From CAYUIS01 sp964444825 (lineage in GTDB: Bacteria; Chloroflexota; Anaerolineae; B4-G1), in contig CAYUIS010000087.1 in the NCBI GenBank assembly GCA_964444825.1, positions 1 to 21,280 of the forward strand: a stretch of 21,280 nt of DNA. The letters run 5' to 3'. The notes below the pieces were generated by a model. That model saw nothing but the letters and a program-made list of their open reading frames with translations, was not told where the DNA came from and searched no databases. Below, one piece after another: positions 7,367 through 15,106 of this stretch (its first letter is position 1; each line of letters opens with the position of its first letter). A program made the position numbers and the translations under genes.

Positions 7367-8056
7367 TCAGTACGTGATATCCAGCAGTCCTTCAGCGATG
7401 GCCCGCAACCCTCCGACTGGCATACCTGCCAGCTTCATTGCCACCTCCAGGTATCTGATGTTGATCGGACGAACAATAAAATCCTGTACCTCGTCAGGGA
7501 GTTCACAAAAGCGACGCCACCTTTCTTGCCGTTCGTGCCACTCCCCTACCGGTCCGTCTCTATCGTCGAGGAAATGGACCAGAGGTAGTTCAAAGTGTTG
7601 GGCCAGCAGCTCGAGTTCACTCAGCGGAATTGGCCGCTTTCCATATTCATAGTCGGAGATGTGACCAGGTGAGCAGCCCAGCACTCCCGCCAGATCCTTC
7701 TGAGTCTCACCGGCCTCCAATCGGGCCTGACGCAGTAAAGCACCGACGATACGATGGCGCAAGACCAGTATCTCATCCAGGGGCACCGATTCCTCTTGTG
7801 GTTCCAGCTCTGGTGTCTCGTCCAGGAAACGGTAACTTGGCGTGTTGGTCACATATGCGAGTATCTCCAGTTCCGGCAGCGAGACAGGCTTTCGCCCCTC
7901 CTCATATGCCCTGAGAGTGGCGGAATTTACTCCCAGCGCCGCTGCGCACTCCCGTCTCGACTTGTCGGCTCGCTCGCGTGCATCACGCATCACCAGACCG
8001 ATAATACGGTTCCGCAAGGCCAGTTTCTCGTTGAGCGTATTGGTTGTCTCTGTCAT
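7367..8056 (-). CDS. Transcriptional regulator with two tandem XRE-type helix-turn-helix domains
   Basis: 229 residues. Two homologous HTH_3 (Cro/CI-like) domains sit at about 22-77 and 106-163. Both open with the same lead-in (LxLRxRIxGxxxRxAR) and contain the recognition-helix region: 'ECAAALGVNSATLRAYEEGRKPV' in the first and 'DLAGVLGCSPGHISDYEYGKRPI' in the second. An acidic linker joins them. The C-terminal 65 residues are helical ('FCELPDEVQDFIVRPINIRYLEVAMKLAG') and may dimerise or sense a signal. No peptidase or ligand domain is recognisable. A GGGGGGAAAC stretch before the ATG serves as ribosome-binding box. Its promoter lies about 190 bases upstream, leaving a long leader with several inverted repeats that could be its own operators. 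It faces nusA divergently and leads the TPR gene. Confidence 0.87.
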   Translation of the reverse strand: MTETTNTLNEKLALRNRIIGLVMRDARERADKSRRECAAALGVNSATLRAYEEGRKPVSLPELEILAYVTNTPSYRFLDETPELEPQEESVPLDEILVLRHRIVGALLRQARLEAGETQKDLAGVLGCSPGHISDYEYGKRPIPLSELELLAQHFELPLVHFLDDRDGPVGEWHERQERWRRFCELPDEVQDFIVRPINIRYLEVAMKLAGMPVGGLRAIAEGLLDITY

Positions 8057-8100
8057 GTTTCCCCCCGCCGCGACCTATGTTCGTGGAGCCACAATTGAAC

Positions 8101-8244
8101 TCTAGTGTGATTCCACTATCCCAATCAATCGGAATCGAGAGAATGGCAGAATGGCCAGGCCTGGGCAATCTCATTCTCTCTCTGATACAATTAAGGGGCG
8201 TCGATGGATTCTACCTGAGCAATGTGTACACCCCCACACCAGGT
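8101..8244. promoter_or_regulatory. Cluster of inverted repeats in the leader of the XRE-TPR genes (possible operators)
   Basis: Between the XRE promoter and its start codon there are several dyads. GATTCC (8109-8114) faces GGAATC (8131-8136). GAGAGAATG (8137-8145) faces CATTCTCTC (8172-8180) around the palindrome CCAGGCCTGG (8155-8164). The palindrome GTGTACAC lies at 8224-8231, inside an ACCTG (8213-8217) / CAGGT (8240-8244) pair. A tandem GAATGGC(A/C) repeat occupies 8141-8156. XRE proteins commonly bind such dyads, so autoregulation is plausible; an RNA structure is the alternative. Confidence 0.4.
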
Positions 8245-8253
8245 CACCCCTAG

Positions 8254-8281
8254 ATTATAGCACAACCGGCCCAAGCAGCAA
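8254..8281 (-). promoter_or_regulatory. Promoter of the XRE-TPR genes
   Basis: On the minus strand a perfect TATAAT (8259-8254), preceded by TGC (extended -10), lies 16 bases after TTGCTG (8281-8276), a weak -35 match. Transcription would start near 8247, giving a leader of about 190 bases before the XRE gene. Confidence 0.55.
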
Positions 8282-8336
8282 AAACGGGCGAGTCGTCAAC
8301 TTCTGGGTATTGTGAGTCACGCGGATGACGAATTAC

Positions 8337-8365
8337 TTGCATGTTCACGCTGTCTATGCTATAAT
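8337..8365 (+). promoter_or_regulatory. Promoter of the nusA-infB-ribF operon
   Basis: TTGCAT (8337-8342), a 17-base spacer and a perfect TATAAT (8360-8365) preceded by TGC. Transcription is expected from about 8372, giving a structured leader of about 120 bases before nusA. The 12 bases TGCTATAATCTA are identical to those of the divergent XRE promoter. Confidence 0.7.
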
Positions 8366-8390
8366 CTACTTAGTATAAGGATGTGGCGTG

Positions 8391-8421
8391 GAGAAGTGGG
8401 CAAGCCCCACTTCTCTTTGTG
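8391..8421 (+). promoter_or_regulatory. Attenuator-like hairpin in the nusA leader
   Basis: GAGAAGTGGG (8391-8400) pairs perfectly with CCCACTTCTC (8406-8415) around a five-base loop and is followed by TTTGTG, a weak U-tract. Similar short G/C hairpins occur in leaders of rimP-nusA operons in other bacteria. This suggests premature termination or RNA-binding control of the operon, possibly by NusA itself. Confidence 0.5.
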
Positions 8422-8432
8422 TAAAGCCACCG

Positions 8433-8473
8433 AGGCCTACTGTTGTGGCTGTGCGCCAGAATCCGGTAGGCCT
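8433..8473 (+). promoter_or_regulatory. Second leader stem-loop before nusA
   Basis: AGGCCTAC (8433-8440) is the reverse complement of GTAGGCCT (8466-8473), with a 25-base loop. It lies between the attenuator-like hairpin and the AGGAGA box of nusA. It could help present the ribosome-binding site or form part of a leader regulatory structure. Confidence 0.4.
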
Positions 8474-8493
8474 TGTTAGCAGGAGAGTGTGGG

Positions 8494-10566
8494 ATGAAGT
8501 CGGAGTTCTTACTGGCATTCAACCAGATATGTAGTGACCGAGGTCTACCTAGGGAGGTCGTGCTTGATGCGCTGCAGATGGCCCTGGTGTCGGCCTATCG
8601 CCGCGACTCTAGCGCCAGCATGGACCAACTTGTCACAGCCAAGATCAGTCTCGAGACTGGCAAAGCTCACATTTTTGTTGAGAAGCAGGTTGTGGAAGAG
8701 GTCACTGATGATGAGCTAGAGATCACCCTTGGGGACGCTCGAGCGATCCGGCCCGGTGCCAACGTGGGGGAATCGATCGTGATCGATAGGACCCCCACTG
8801 ACTTTGGGCGGATCGCAGCGCAGAGCGCCAAACAGATTATCCTCCAAAGAATCCGTGAGGCGGAACGGGAAGCGCGGTATGCCCACTACGTCCAGCAAGA
8901 GGGAGAAATCGTCCACGGCACCGTCCAGAGCATCAAGCCGCAGGCAGTCACGGTGCACCTCGAAGGCACAGAGGCGATTCTACCCCGCAGCCAGCAGGTG
9001 CCTGGCGAGCGTTATGCCCTCCACCAACGCGTGCGAGCCTATGTGCTGGAGGTGCGTAAGACGGGCCGTGGTCCGCAGATTGTTATCTCCCGTAGCCACA
9101 GCAACATGTTGCGTCGCCTGTTGGAACTAGAAGTGCCCGAGATATTTAACGGTACTGTTGAAATCAAGTCCATCGCCCGGGAGGCAGGCTCCCGCTCCAA
9201 GGTGGCCGTCGCCGCCCGCCAACCCGGAGTAGACCCGGTAGGTGCATGCGTCGGTATGCGCGGAGTGCGCATCCAGTCCATTGTCAATGAGCTGGGTGGA
9301 GAAAAGATCGATGTCATCGAGTGGAACCCCGAGCCATCCACCTTTACTGCCAAGGCGCTGAGCCCGGCCAAAGTTCTGAGTGTCCAATTGGAAGAAGATC
9401 CGGTCGAGGGCAAGACCGCGAACGTGGTCGTGCCTGACGATCAGTTGTCTCTGGCCATTGGACGAGCAGGTCAGAACGCCCGGCTGGCAGCGAAACTGAC
9501 CGGATGGCGGATTGATATCCAGGGAGTGACTGAGGCAGCTACGTGGGCATTGAAGCGCGTAAACGAGGACACTGACGTTCTTCCAGCCCTGGGGACCGTA
9601 GCGGAATTGCTTCCCACTGTTGCGGGCATCTTGCGACAACACGAGCAAGAGAGGATGCCGTACAGCAGTCAAGAACTGCTTACTATGCGCCAGGTGATCC
9701 AGGGAGTCAGAGGATACTACACCTCAATCCGTAATGCGGAACGCGCGCGTCTTTTGGCGGAGGAAGCGGCGCGCCAGGCAGTCATCCGCACGGCGGCGAA
9801 CGAGCGCCGTGTGATTATCGACGCTGCTCTTGCCCTTATCCCATCCCGTGCTTACGAGGTTCCATTGAATGAGATGGGTCTCAGCAAACGGGTGCTGGAC
9901 CATCTGGAGCGGGCCAGCCTGTCAAGCGCCGGCGAGGTTATGGAACGACTGGCTGAGGGGGATGAAGGACTGCTCAAACTGGATGGTATTGGCCCCAAGA
10001 GCCTGGCCGAGGTCAAACAGTGCATCGAAGCATTGGCCTTGACCCCCGAGGCTCCTTTGCCTGTTGAGGAACAAGTCGCGGCTGAAGAAGAGGCAGACGT
10101 AGCAGCAGCAGAGGTAGAGGTTGTACTGCCTGTTGAGCCAGTCTCTGAGGACAAGGTGCCAGAGGCCGCAATCGTGGAAAAAGTGCTGGCTGCAGAAGAG
10201 CAAGTCGCGGTCGGGGAGCCAGTGCTAATCGTAGCGCCAGAGGAAGCGGTGGCCGCACCAGAGACCACGCTGGAGGCTGCCGGACAGGCGCTGGTTGAGG
10301 CAGCACCAGTCCCAGAAGAACAGGCAATAGCGGAAGTGGAGGAAGCGGAAAAGGTGGAGGCACAAGTCACCGAAGAGGTGCCTCCAACCCTGTTCTTTGA
10401 AGAAGAAGAGGAAGAAATATCTTTGGAGGAAGCCCGCAAGCGGGAGCGCCGCCTCCGCCGTGAGTTGGTTTTCGACGAGGAAGTCGGTGAGGTCGTCGCC
10501 CGTCGTCGACGCAAGCGAGGCCAGGAGGCGGGTGAACTCGATCAGTGGGACGAATACTTGAGGTAG
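8494..10566 (+). CDS. nusA: Transcription termination/antitermination factor NusA with long acidic C-terminal extension
   Basis: 690 residues from the ATG at 8494, which has AGGAGA seven bases before it. Domains in order: N-terminal RNA-polymerase-binding domain (about 1-130), S1 domain (about 137-200, 'GEIVHGTVQSIKPQAVTVHLEG'), KH1 (about 230-280, 'VGACVGMRGVRIQSIVNEL'), KH2 (about 305-345, 'LAIGRAGQNARLAAKLTGW'), a helical linker, and a helix-hairpin-helix-like region (about 450-515, 'LLKLDGIGPKSLAEV'). The last 175 residues are Ala/Glu/Val-rich and strongly acidic, ending in a basic patch 'RKRERRLRRELVF...RRRRKRGQ'. Such a tail is absent from E. coli and Bacillus NusA. NusA binds elongating RNA polymerase and nascent RNA and controls pausing and termination. 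It heads the translation operon; the rimP gene that usually precedes it is missing. Confidence 0.96.
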   Translation: MKSEFLLAFNQICSDRGLPREVVLDALQMALVSAYRRDSSASMDQLVTAKISLETGKAHIFVEKQVVEEVTDDELEITLGDARAIRPGANVGESIVIDRTPTDFGRIAAQSAKQIILQRIREAEREARYAHYVQQEGEIVHGTVQSIKPQAVTVHLEGTEAILPRSQQVPGERYALHQRVRAYVLEVRKTGRGPQIVISRSHSNMLRRLLELEVPEIFNGTVEIKSIAREAGSRSKVAVAARQPGVDPVGACVGMRGVRIQSIVNELGGEKIDVIEWNPEPSTFTAKALSPAKVLSVQLEEDPVEGKTANVVVPDDQLSLAIGRAGQNARLAAKLTGWRIDIQGVTEAATWALKRVNEDTDVLPALGTVAELLPTVAGILRQHEQERMPYSSQELLTMRQVIQGVRGYYTSIRNAERARLLAEEAARQAVIRTAANERRVIIDAALALIPSRAYEVPLNEMGLSKRVLDHLERASLSSAGEVMERLAEGDEGLLKLDGIGPKSLAEVKQCIEALALTPEAPLPVEEQVAAEEEADVAAAEVEVVLPVEPVSEDKVPEAAIVEKVLAAEEQVAVGEPVLIVAPEEAVAAPETTLEAAGQALVEAAPVPEEQAIAEVEEAEKVEAQVTEEVPPTLFFEEEEEEISLEEARKRERRLRRELVFDEEVGEVVARRRRKRGQEAGELDQWDEYLR

Positions 10567-10573
10567 TGGTCCT

Positions 10574-10915
10574 ATGGGCAAACGACACGAGCGGCGCAGG
10601 CACGTACCGCAGCGCACCTGCGTCGCCTGCCGCGCAGCACGGCCCAAACGCGAGTTGGTGCGAGTCGTACATACGCCCGAGGGCACGGTGCTGGTAGACG
10701 AGTCCGGCAAACGCAGCGGGCGTGGAGCCTATCTCTGTCGGCAGCAAGTCTGCTGGGAAAGCGCCCTGTCGCAGCGCAAATTGGACCGCGCGCTCAAAGT
10801 GACTGTGCCAGCCGAAACTATCGACGAACTAAGGGAGTATGCCGCCGAACTGCCCAAGCAACTGCCAACCGAGTTTGGGGGGGAAAAGGAGCCGGACAAA
10901 GGAGTGAGTGTATGA
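10574..10915 (+). CDS. ylxR: YlxR family protein (RNase P modulator RnpM, DUF448)
   Basis: 113 residues. The N-terminal half has the full YlxR signature: 'RTCVACRAARPKRELVRVV' (Cys16, Cys19), then 'SGRGAYLC' at 48-55 and a further CW at 60-61. The C-terminal 30 residues are a variable acidic and basic tail. YlxR proteins bind RNA; in Bacillus subtilis the member RnpM binds the RNase P RNA and modulates its activity. The gene starts seven bases after nusA and its stop overlaps the infB start (ATGA), so it is translationally coupled to both. No L7Ae-like gene follows it, unlike the Firmicutes arrangement. Confidence 0.93.
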   Translation: MGKRHERRRHVPQRTCVACRAARPKRELVRVVHTPEGTVLVDESGKRSGRGAYLCRQQVCWESALSQRKLDRALKVTVPAETIDELREYAAELPKQLPTEFGGEKEPDKGVSV

Positions 10916-12714
10916 GCGAGCATACAGAATCGCAAGCTGGGCAAGTGGTCGAGATTCCGGAATTCCTAACAGTCCGCCGGTTGGCTGAACTGATGGATGT
11001 CAGCCCTATCGACGTGATCAAAGAGTTGATGAAAGCCGGTGTGATGGCGAACATCAACCAGCAGGTAGACTATGAGACAGCCGCCATCGTGGCCGAGGAG
11101 ATGGGTTTTGAACCTCGGGAGGAAACACCGATCTCTGCGGAGGAGGCTGAAGAGCGGCCAACAGCACTGTGGGATCGTCTGTATGCAAATGAAGATCCAG
11201 CCAATCTCATAACTCGTCCGCCGGTCGTCACCGTTCTGGGTCACGTTGACCATGGCAAGACCTCACTCCTGGATGCTATTCGCCATACCGACGTTGTGGC
11301 CAGCGAGGCTGGCGGAATCACACAGCATATTGGGGCGCACCAGATCAAACACGATGGGCGCAACATCACATTCCTCGACACCCCCGGCCACGAGGCATTC
11401 ACTGCGATGCGCGCTCGAGGTGCTCACACCACTGACATCGCTGTGTTGGTCGTGGCTGCTGACGATGGTGTGATGCCTCAGACCATCGAGGCTATTAACC
11501 ACGCTCGGGCGGCCCGTGTCCCGATCATCGTTGCCCTCAACAAAATCGATAAACCTACTGCACAGCCGGACAGCGTAAAGCAACAACTCTCTGAAATGGG
11601 CTTGGTGCCTGATGACTGGGGGGGAACAACCTTGTGTGTTCTTGTCTCGGCGAAGCAGCAAACCGGCCTGGAGGATCTGCTGGAGGCTATCTTGCTCATC
11701 GCAGACTCGACTGAGATCAAGGCCAACCCGGACCGTCCCGCCCTGGGCACAGTTTTGGAAGGACAGTTGGAGCGTACGCGGGGTGCAACTGCCACTGTGC
11801 TGGTGCAGAACGGCACGCTGAACGTGGGCGACACCGTTGTAGCCGGGCTATCCCACGGGCGCGTGCGCAGGATGCTTGACGAGGCAGGACGTACGATAGA
11901 GACAGCACCACCTTCCACACCGGTTATGATCTTGGGTCTTTCGGGCGTGCCCGAGGCGGGAGAGATGTTCAAGGTCGTGTCTGACGAACGCACTGCACGA
12001 GCCATCGTCGCCAAACGCCAGGAGGAGCTCGATGCCAAGGCGGTAACGCCGGTCCGGGCGTTTACCCTCGATGACTTTTCCATTCGCATTCAAGCAGGGC
12101 AAGTCAAGGAACTCAACCTGATCGTCAAGACTGACGTACAGGGCTCTATCGAGCCTATCGTCGAATCGCTGAACAGGCTAGGCAGTGAAGACTTGAAGGC
12201 CAACATCATCCATGCGGCTGCCGGAAACATCAGCGAATCGGACATCAACCTGGCTATCGCCTCTCATGCTATCGTCACCGGTTTCCAGGTCTATCCCGAT
12301 CCTGCCGCCCGGCGTCTGGCAGAGAACGAGGGCGTCGAAATCCGCACCTATGATATCATCTACAAGATGATCGATGAGGTAGACAAGGCCCTCAAGGGCC
12401 TCCTGGAACCGACCTATGTGGATGTGGTAGTGGGAAGTGCTGAGGTTCGGGCCACATTCAGGATACCCAGAGTCGGCGCGATAGCCGGCTGCTACATCCG
12501 CCAGGGAGAAGCCAGGAGAAACGCCCGAGTGCACGTCCTCCGTGGTGAGGAACAGTTGCACGATGGTCACGTTTCATCGCTCAAGAGGTTTGAAAAGGAT
12601 GTGCGCGAGGTGCGCACGGGCTTTGAGTGCGGCGTAGGAGTGGAGGGTTTTGCGGATTTTGAAGTTGGCGACGTGATCGAGTTCTATGTGAAGGAAAGAG
12701 AGGAACCTGCATAG
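10912..12714 (+). CDS. infB: Translation initiation factor IF-2 (short form)
   Basis: 600 residues. After a compact N-terminal IF2_N domain (about 15-65, 'VRRLAELMDVSPIDVIKELMKAGVM') comes the GTPase domain with G1 GHVDHGKT (110-117), G2 region GGITQHIG (134-141), G3 DTPGH (156-160), G4 NKID (210-213) and G5 SAK (about 247). The beta-barrel and C-terminal domains that bind fMet-tRNA and the 30S subunit follow. It lacks the long, repetitive N-terminal extension of E. coli IF-2 (about 890 residues), a common condition in Chloroflexota and Thermus-like forms. The ATG has AAAGGAG seven bases upstream and overlaps the ylxR stop by four bases. Confidence 0.97.
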   Translation: MSEHTESQAGQVVEIPEFLTVRRLAELMDVSPIDVIKELMKAGVMANINQQVDYETAAIVAEEMGFEPREETPISAEEAEERPTALWDRLYANEDPANLITRPPVVTVLGHVDHGKTSLLDAIRHTDVVASEAGGITQHIGAHQIKHDGRNITFLDTPGHEAFTAMRARGAHTTDIAVLVVAADDGVMPQTIEAINHARAARVPIIVALNKIDKPTAQPDSVKQQLSEMGLVPDDWGGTTLCVLVSAKQQTGLEDLLEAILLIADSTEIKANPDRPALGTVLEGQLERTRGATATVLVQNGTLNVGDTVVAGLSHGRVRRMLDEAGRTIETAPPSTPVMILGLSGVPEAGEMFKVVSDERTARAIVAKRQEELDAKAVTPVRAFTLDDFSIRIQAGQVKELNLIVKTDVQGSIEPIVESLNRLGSEDLKANIIHAAAGNISESDINLAIASHAIVTGFQVYPDPAARRLAENEGVEIRTYDIIYKMIDEVDKALKGLLEPTYVDVVVGSAEVRATFRIPRVGAIAGCYIRQGEARRNARVHVLRGEEQLHDGHVSSLKRFEKDVREVRTGFECGVGVEGFADFEVGDVIEFYVKEREEPA

Positions 12715-12742
12715 AACTGTCGCCCTGTGAGTTCCGACTCCA

Positions 12743-13147
12743 ATGAGCAAAAAGTATCAGCGCCGGGTATCCGACCTAGTTCGCTCTCGCTTGGTGGCCC
12801 TACTGACGCGAAAGGCCAATGATCCGCGTCTGGAGATGGTCACCATTACTGATGTGATCGTCTCCCGCGACACTCGCCACGCCGATGTGCATTACAGTGT
12901 GCTGGGCGGTTCCGAAGTGCAGGCTGAGGCACAGCTAGGATTGGAGAGTGCATCTGGCTGGTTGCGGCGCGAGCTCGGCCAGCGTCTGCGGCTGCGGAAC
13001 ACCCCCACCCTTCATTTTCACTACGACCCCTCGCTAGAACGTGGTGAACACATCGCCAGCATTCTTGATGAACTGGATATCAGTGGAGCAGACGAAACGG
13101 ACGGAGACGAAAACGGCGACCCAGGTCGCGACGTTGAATCAAGCTAG
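12743..13147 (+). CDS. rbfA: 30S ribosome-binding factor RbfA
   Basis: 134 residues. The single KH-like domain is clear: 'RRVSDLVRSRLVALLTRKANDPRLEMVTITDVIVSRDTRHADVHYSVLG' with the expected 'DPRL..VTIT.V.VS.D...A.V' pattern, and the end 'RLRLRNTPTLHFHYDPSLERGEHIASILDEL'. The last 25 residues form an acidic Asp/Glu/Gly tail beyond the core. RbfA helps mature the 5' end of 16S rRNA and is important for cold growth. It starts 28 bases after infB and has no convincing ribosome-binding box, so it may depend on reinitiation after infB. Its 3' end overlaps the likely start of nrnA. Confidence 0.94.
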   Translation: MSKKYQRRVSDLVRSRLVALLTRKANDPRLEMVTITDVIVSRDTRHADVHYSVLGGSEVQAEAQLGLESASGWLRRELGQRLRLRNTPTLHFHYDPSLERGEHIASILDELDISGADETDGDENGDPGRDVESS

Positions 13148-14093
13148 CCAGCTCATCAGATCGGCTTATCAGCCCCTTTTGATATGCCACGTGGCCCCAG
13201 ATGGAGATGCTATTGGCAGCCTGGTAGGCCTGGGGCGGGCTCTACGCCACCTGGGTGTGCGGCCAATTATGGCCTGCGCAGATCCAATACCGGCCAAGTT
13301 TGCCTTTATCCCCGACATCGAGCGCGTGGTCCAAGACGTGAATGTCCCCTTTGATCTGGTTATCTCTCTCGATTGCTCAGATATGAAGAGACTGGGGCAT
13401 TTCACAGAGATGCCAGTCTTTGGCAATATGCCCCTGCTCAACATTGACCACCACTTGACAAACCTGCGTTTCGGTGATGTCAACCTGGTGGATAGCTATG
13501 CCTCTTCCACTGCCGAGATCGTATTCCATTTGTTGGAGCATATGACCATCCCGCTTGACGCCGAATTGGCCACCTGTCTGCTGACTGGCATCGTCACCGA
13601 CACGCGCGGTTTCCGCACGAGCAATGTAACGGTCCAGGTGATGGAGGTTGCCACGCAGTTAATGAACGCTGGAGCCTCACTCCCCACGATTGCTCAACGT
13701 GGGCTCGACCATCGCTCTACCTCAGCGATTCTGCTGTGGCGCGAAGCGCTCTCCTCGCTGCAGGTCAAAGACCGTGTTGCCTGGGCCAGCGTTTCCCTGA
13801 TGATGCGTCATACCGCCGGTCACACAGGCAACGGTGACGCCGGATTGGCCAGTTTCCTCCTCAGTGCGGATGATGCAGATGTCGCTGCCGTCTTTGTCGA
13901 GCGCGAGGATGGGGATATCGAAGTTGGATTCCGAGCGGTACCCGGCTTTGACGTGGCCCACGTGGCGATGCAGTTCGGTGGTGGTGGTCACGCGCTTGCC
14001 GCAGGTTGTACCGTTTCTGGCTCACTTGAAGAGGCGCAAGCTCGGGTGCTGCCAGTTCTGCAGGGCGCAGCAGAAAGAGCATTGGCAGCATAA
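13134..14093 (+). CDS. nrnA: DHH/DHHA1 phosphoesterase, NrnA-type nanoRNase / pAp phosphatase
   Basis: 319 residues from a TTG at 13134. The frame is open to 13041, but the extra residues overlap rbfA and are unlike the family. With this start the first motif HVAPDGDAIGS falls near residue 19, as in typical NrnA. Other metal-binding motifs are 'ISLDCSD', the DHH motif 'NIDHHLTN', 'GIVTDTRGFRTSN', and the C-terminal DHHA1 glycine motif 'FGGGGHALAAGC'. The family degrades oligoribonucleotides of two to five bases and dephosphorylates pAp with Mn2+. Its place between rbfA and truB is common in Gram-positive and Chloroflexota genomes. The exact start is uncertain; GTG at 13083 is an alternative. 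Confidence 0.93.
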   Translation: MNQASQLIRSAYQPLLICHVAPDGDAIGSLVGLGRALRHLGVRPIMACADPIPAKFAFIPDIERVVQDVNVPFDLVISLDCSDMKRLGHFTEMPVFGNMPLLNIDHHLTNLRFGDVNLVDSYASSTAEIVFHLLEHMTIPLDAELATCLLTGIVTDTRGFRTSNVTVQVMEVATQLMNAGASLPTIAQRGLDHRSTSAILLWREALSSLQVKDRVAWASVSLMMRHTAGHTGNGDAGLASFLLSADDADVAAVFVEREDGDIEVGFRAVPGFDVAHVAMQFGGGGHALAAGCTVSGSLEEAQARVLPVLQGAAERALAA

Positions 14094-14147
14094 GCCGGGT
14101 GCGTGATTCAGGCTTTACACTTCCTGCACACGCTAAACGACGGGCCC

Positions 14148-15083
14148 ATGACCGACGGTCTCCTCAACATCAACAAGCCACGCGGACCAACGTCTCACGA
14201 TGTAGTGAGGCGTGTCCGCGCGCTTACGGGGATTCGACGGGTAGGTCATGCTGGGACCCTCGACCCATTGGCAACTGGTGTATTGGTGATCTGTGTTGGG
14301 CAAGCCACACGTGTGGCTCAATACGTGATGAACGAACGCAAGATCTACCGCGCCCTTGTCTGCATGGGAATCACAACCGACACGTACGACGCCGAAGGAC
14401 GGATAGTGGCGGAGACGCAGGTCGAGGTGAGCCGTGACCAGATCGAGAGTGCTCTTGCGCAGTTTCGGGGACCTATTACGCAAGTGCCGCCAGCCTACTC
14501 TGCGATCAAGCACGAGGGCACGCCACTGTATCGCCTGGCTCGCCGGGGCATTGAACTGGATCAAGTTGTGCAGTCAAAGGCACGCCAGATCGAGATCTTT
14601 GACCTCGAGCTGAGCAACTGGAACCCACCGGAGTGCATGCTAGAGGTCACGTGCTCACCGGGGACCTACGTGCGGAGCTTGGCTCACGATGTGGGGCAGG
14701 TCCTGGGCTGCGGAGCCCATCTCGGCGGTTTAACTCGCCTGGCAAGCGGCAGGTTCCATCTCGAGGATACCATCACACTGGATGAGCTTGCCTGTGCAGC
14801 AGCCGAGCAGCGTTGGTCTGATCTGCTGCACCCGATCGATGCAGCACTGTATCGGTTTCCCGCCCTTCGCCTGGACGCCGATGCGGCGAGACGGGTTGTC
14901 TTGGGGCAGGCGGTCCAGGCGCGAGAGAGTGAAAGCGAAGGGACAGGGAGAGAAAAAGAGGGCGATGTGGCATGCCTGAGCCGGGCCTACGGGCCGGAAG
15001 GTGATTTCCTGGCGCTCATGGCCCATGATCTGGAAGCCAATGTCTGGCGTCCCCGGAGAGTGTTCAAGGACCATCGTACCTAG
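14148..15083 (+). CDS. truB: tRNA pseudouridine(55) synthase TruB
   Basis: 311 residues from the ATG at 14148, which gives the usual family start 'MTDGLLNINKPRGPTSHDVV'. A GTG at 14103 would add 15 atypical residues. The catalytic motif 'GHAGTLDPLATGVL' holds the nucleophile Asp39, followed by 'KIYRALVCMGITTDTYDAEG' and 'PPAYSAIKHEGTPLYRLAR', all hallmarks of TruB. The sequence 'CSPGTYVRSLAHDVG' completes the active site. The C-terminal PUA-like region has a charged insertion ('ESESEGTGREKEGD'). The enzyme isomerises U55 in the T-loop of nearly all tRNAs and also acts as a tRNA chaperone. The gene follows nrnA by 54 bases and precedes ribF by 23. Confidence 0.95.
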   Translation: MTDGLLNINKPRGPTSHDVVRRVRALTGIRRVGHAGTLDPLATGVLVICVGQATRVAQYVMNERKIYRALVCMGITTDTYDAEGRIVAETQVEVSRDQIESALAQFRGPITQVPPAYSAIKHEGTPLYRLARRGIELDQVVQSKARQIEIFDLELSNWNPPECMLEVTCSPGTYVRSLAHDVGQVLGCGAHLGGLTRLASGRFHLEDTITLDELACAAAEQRWSDLLHPIDAALYRFPALRLDADAARRVVLGQAVQARESESEGTGREKEGDVACLSRAYGPEGDFLALMAHDLEANVWRPRRVFKDHRT

Positions 15084-15106
15084 CGGCCCCAGTATTCTGT
15101 CCGAGT

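Noticed and set aside
9852..10514. Minus-strand Ser/Ala/Thr-rich open frame within nusA
   Set aside because: It is the antisense of the Glu/Ala/Val-rich NusA tail; its low complexity follows directly from that codon composition.
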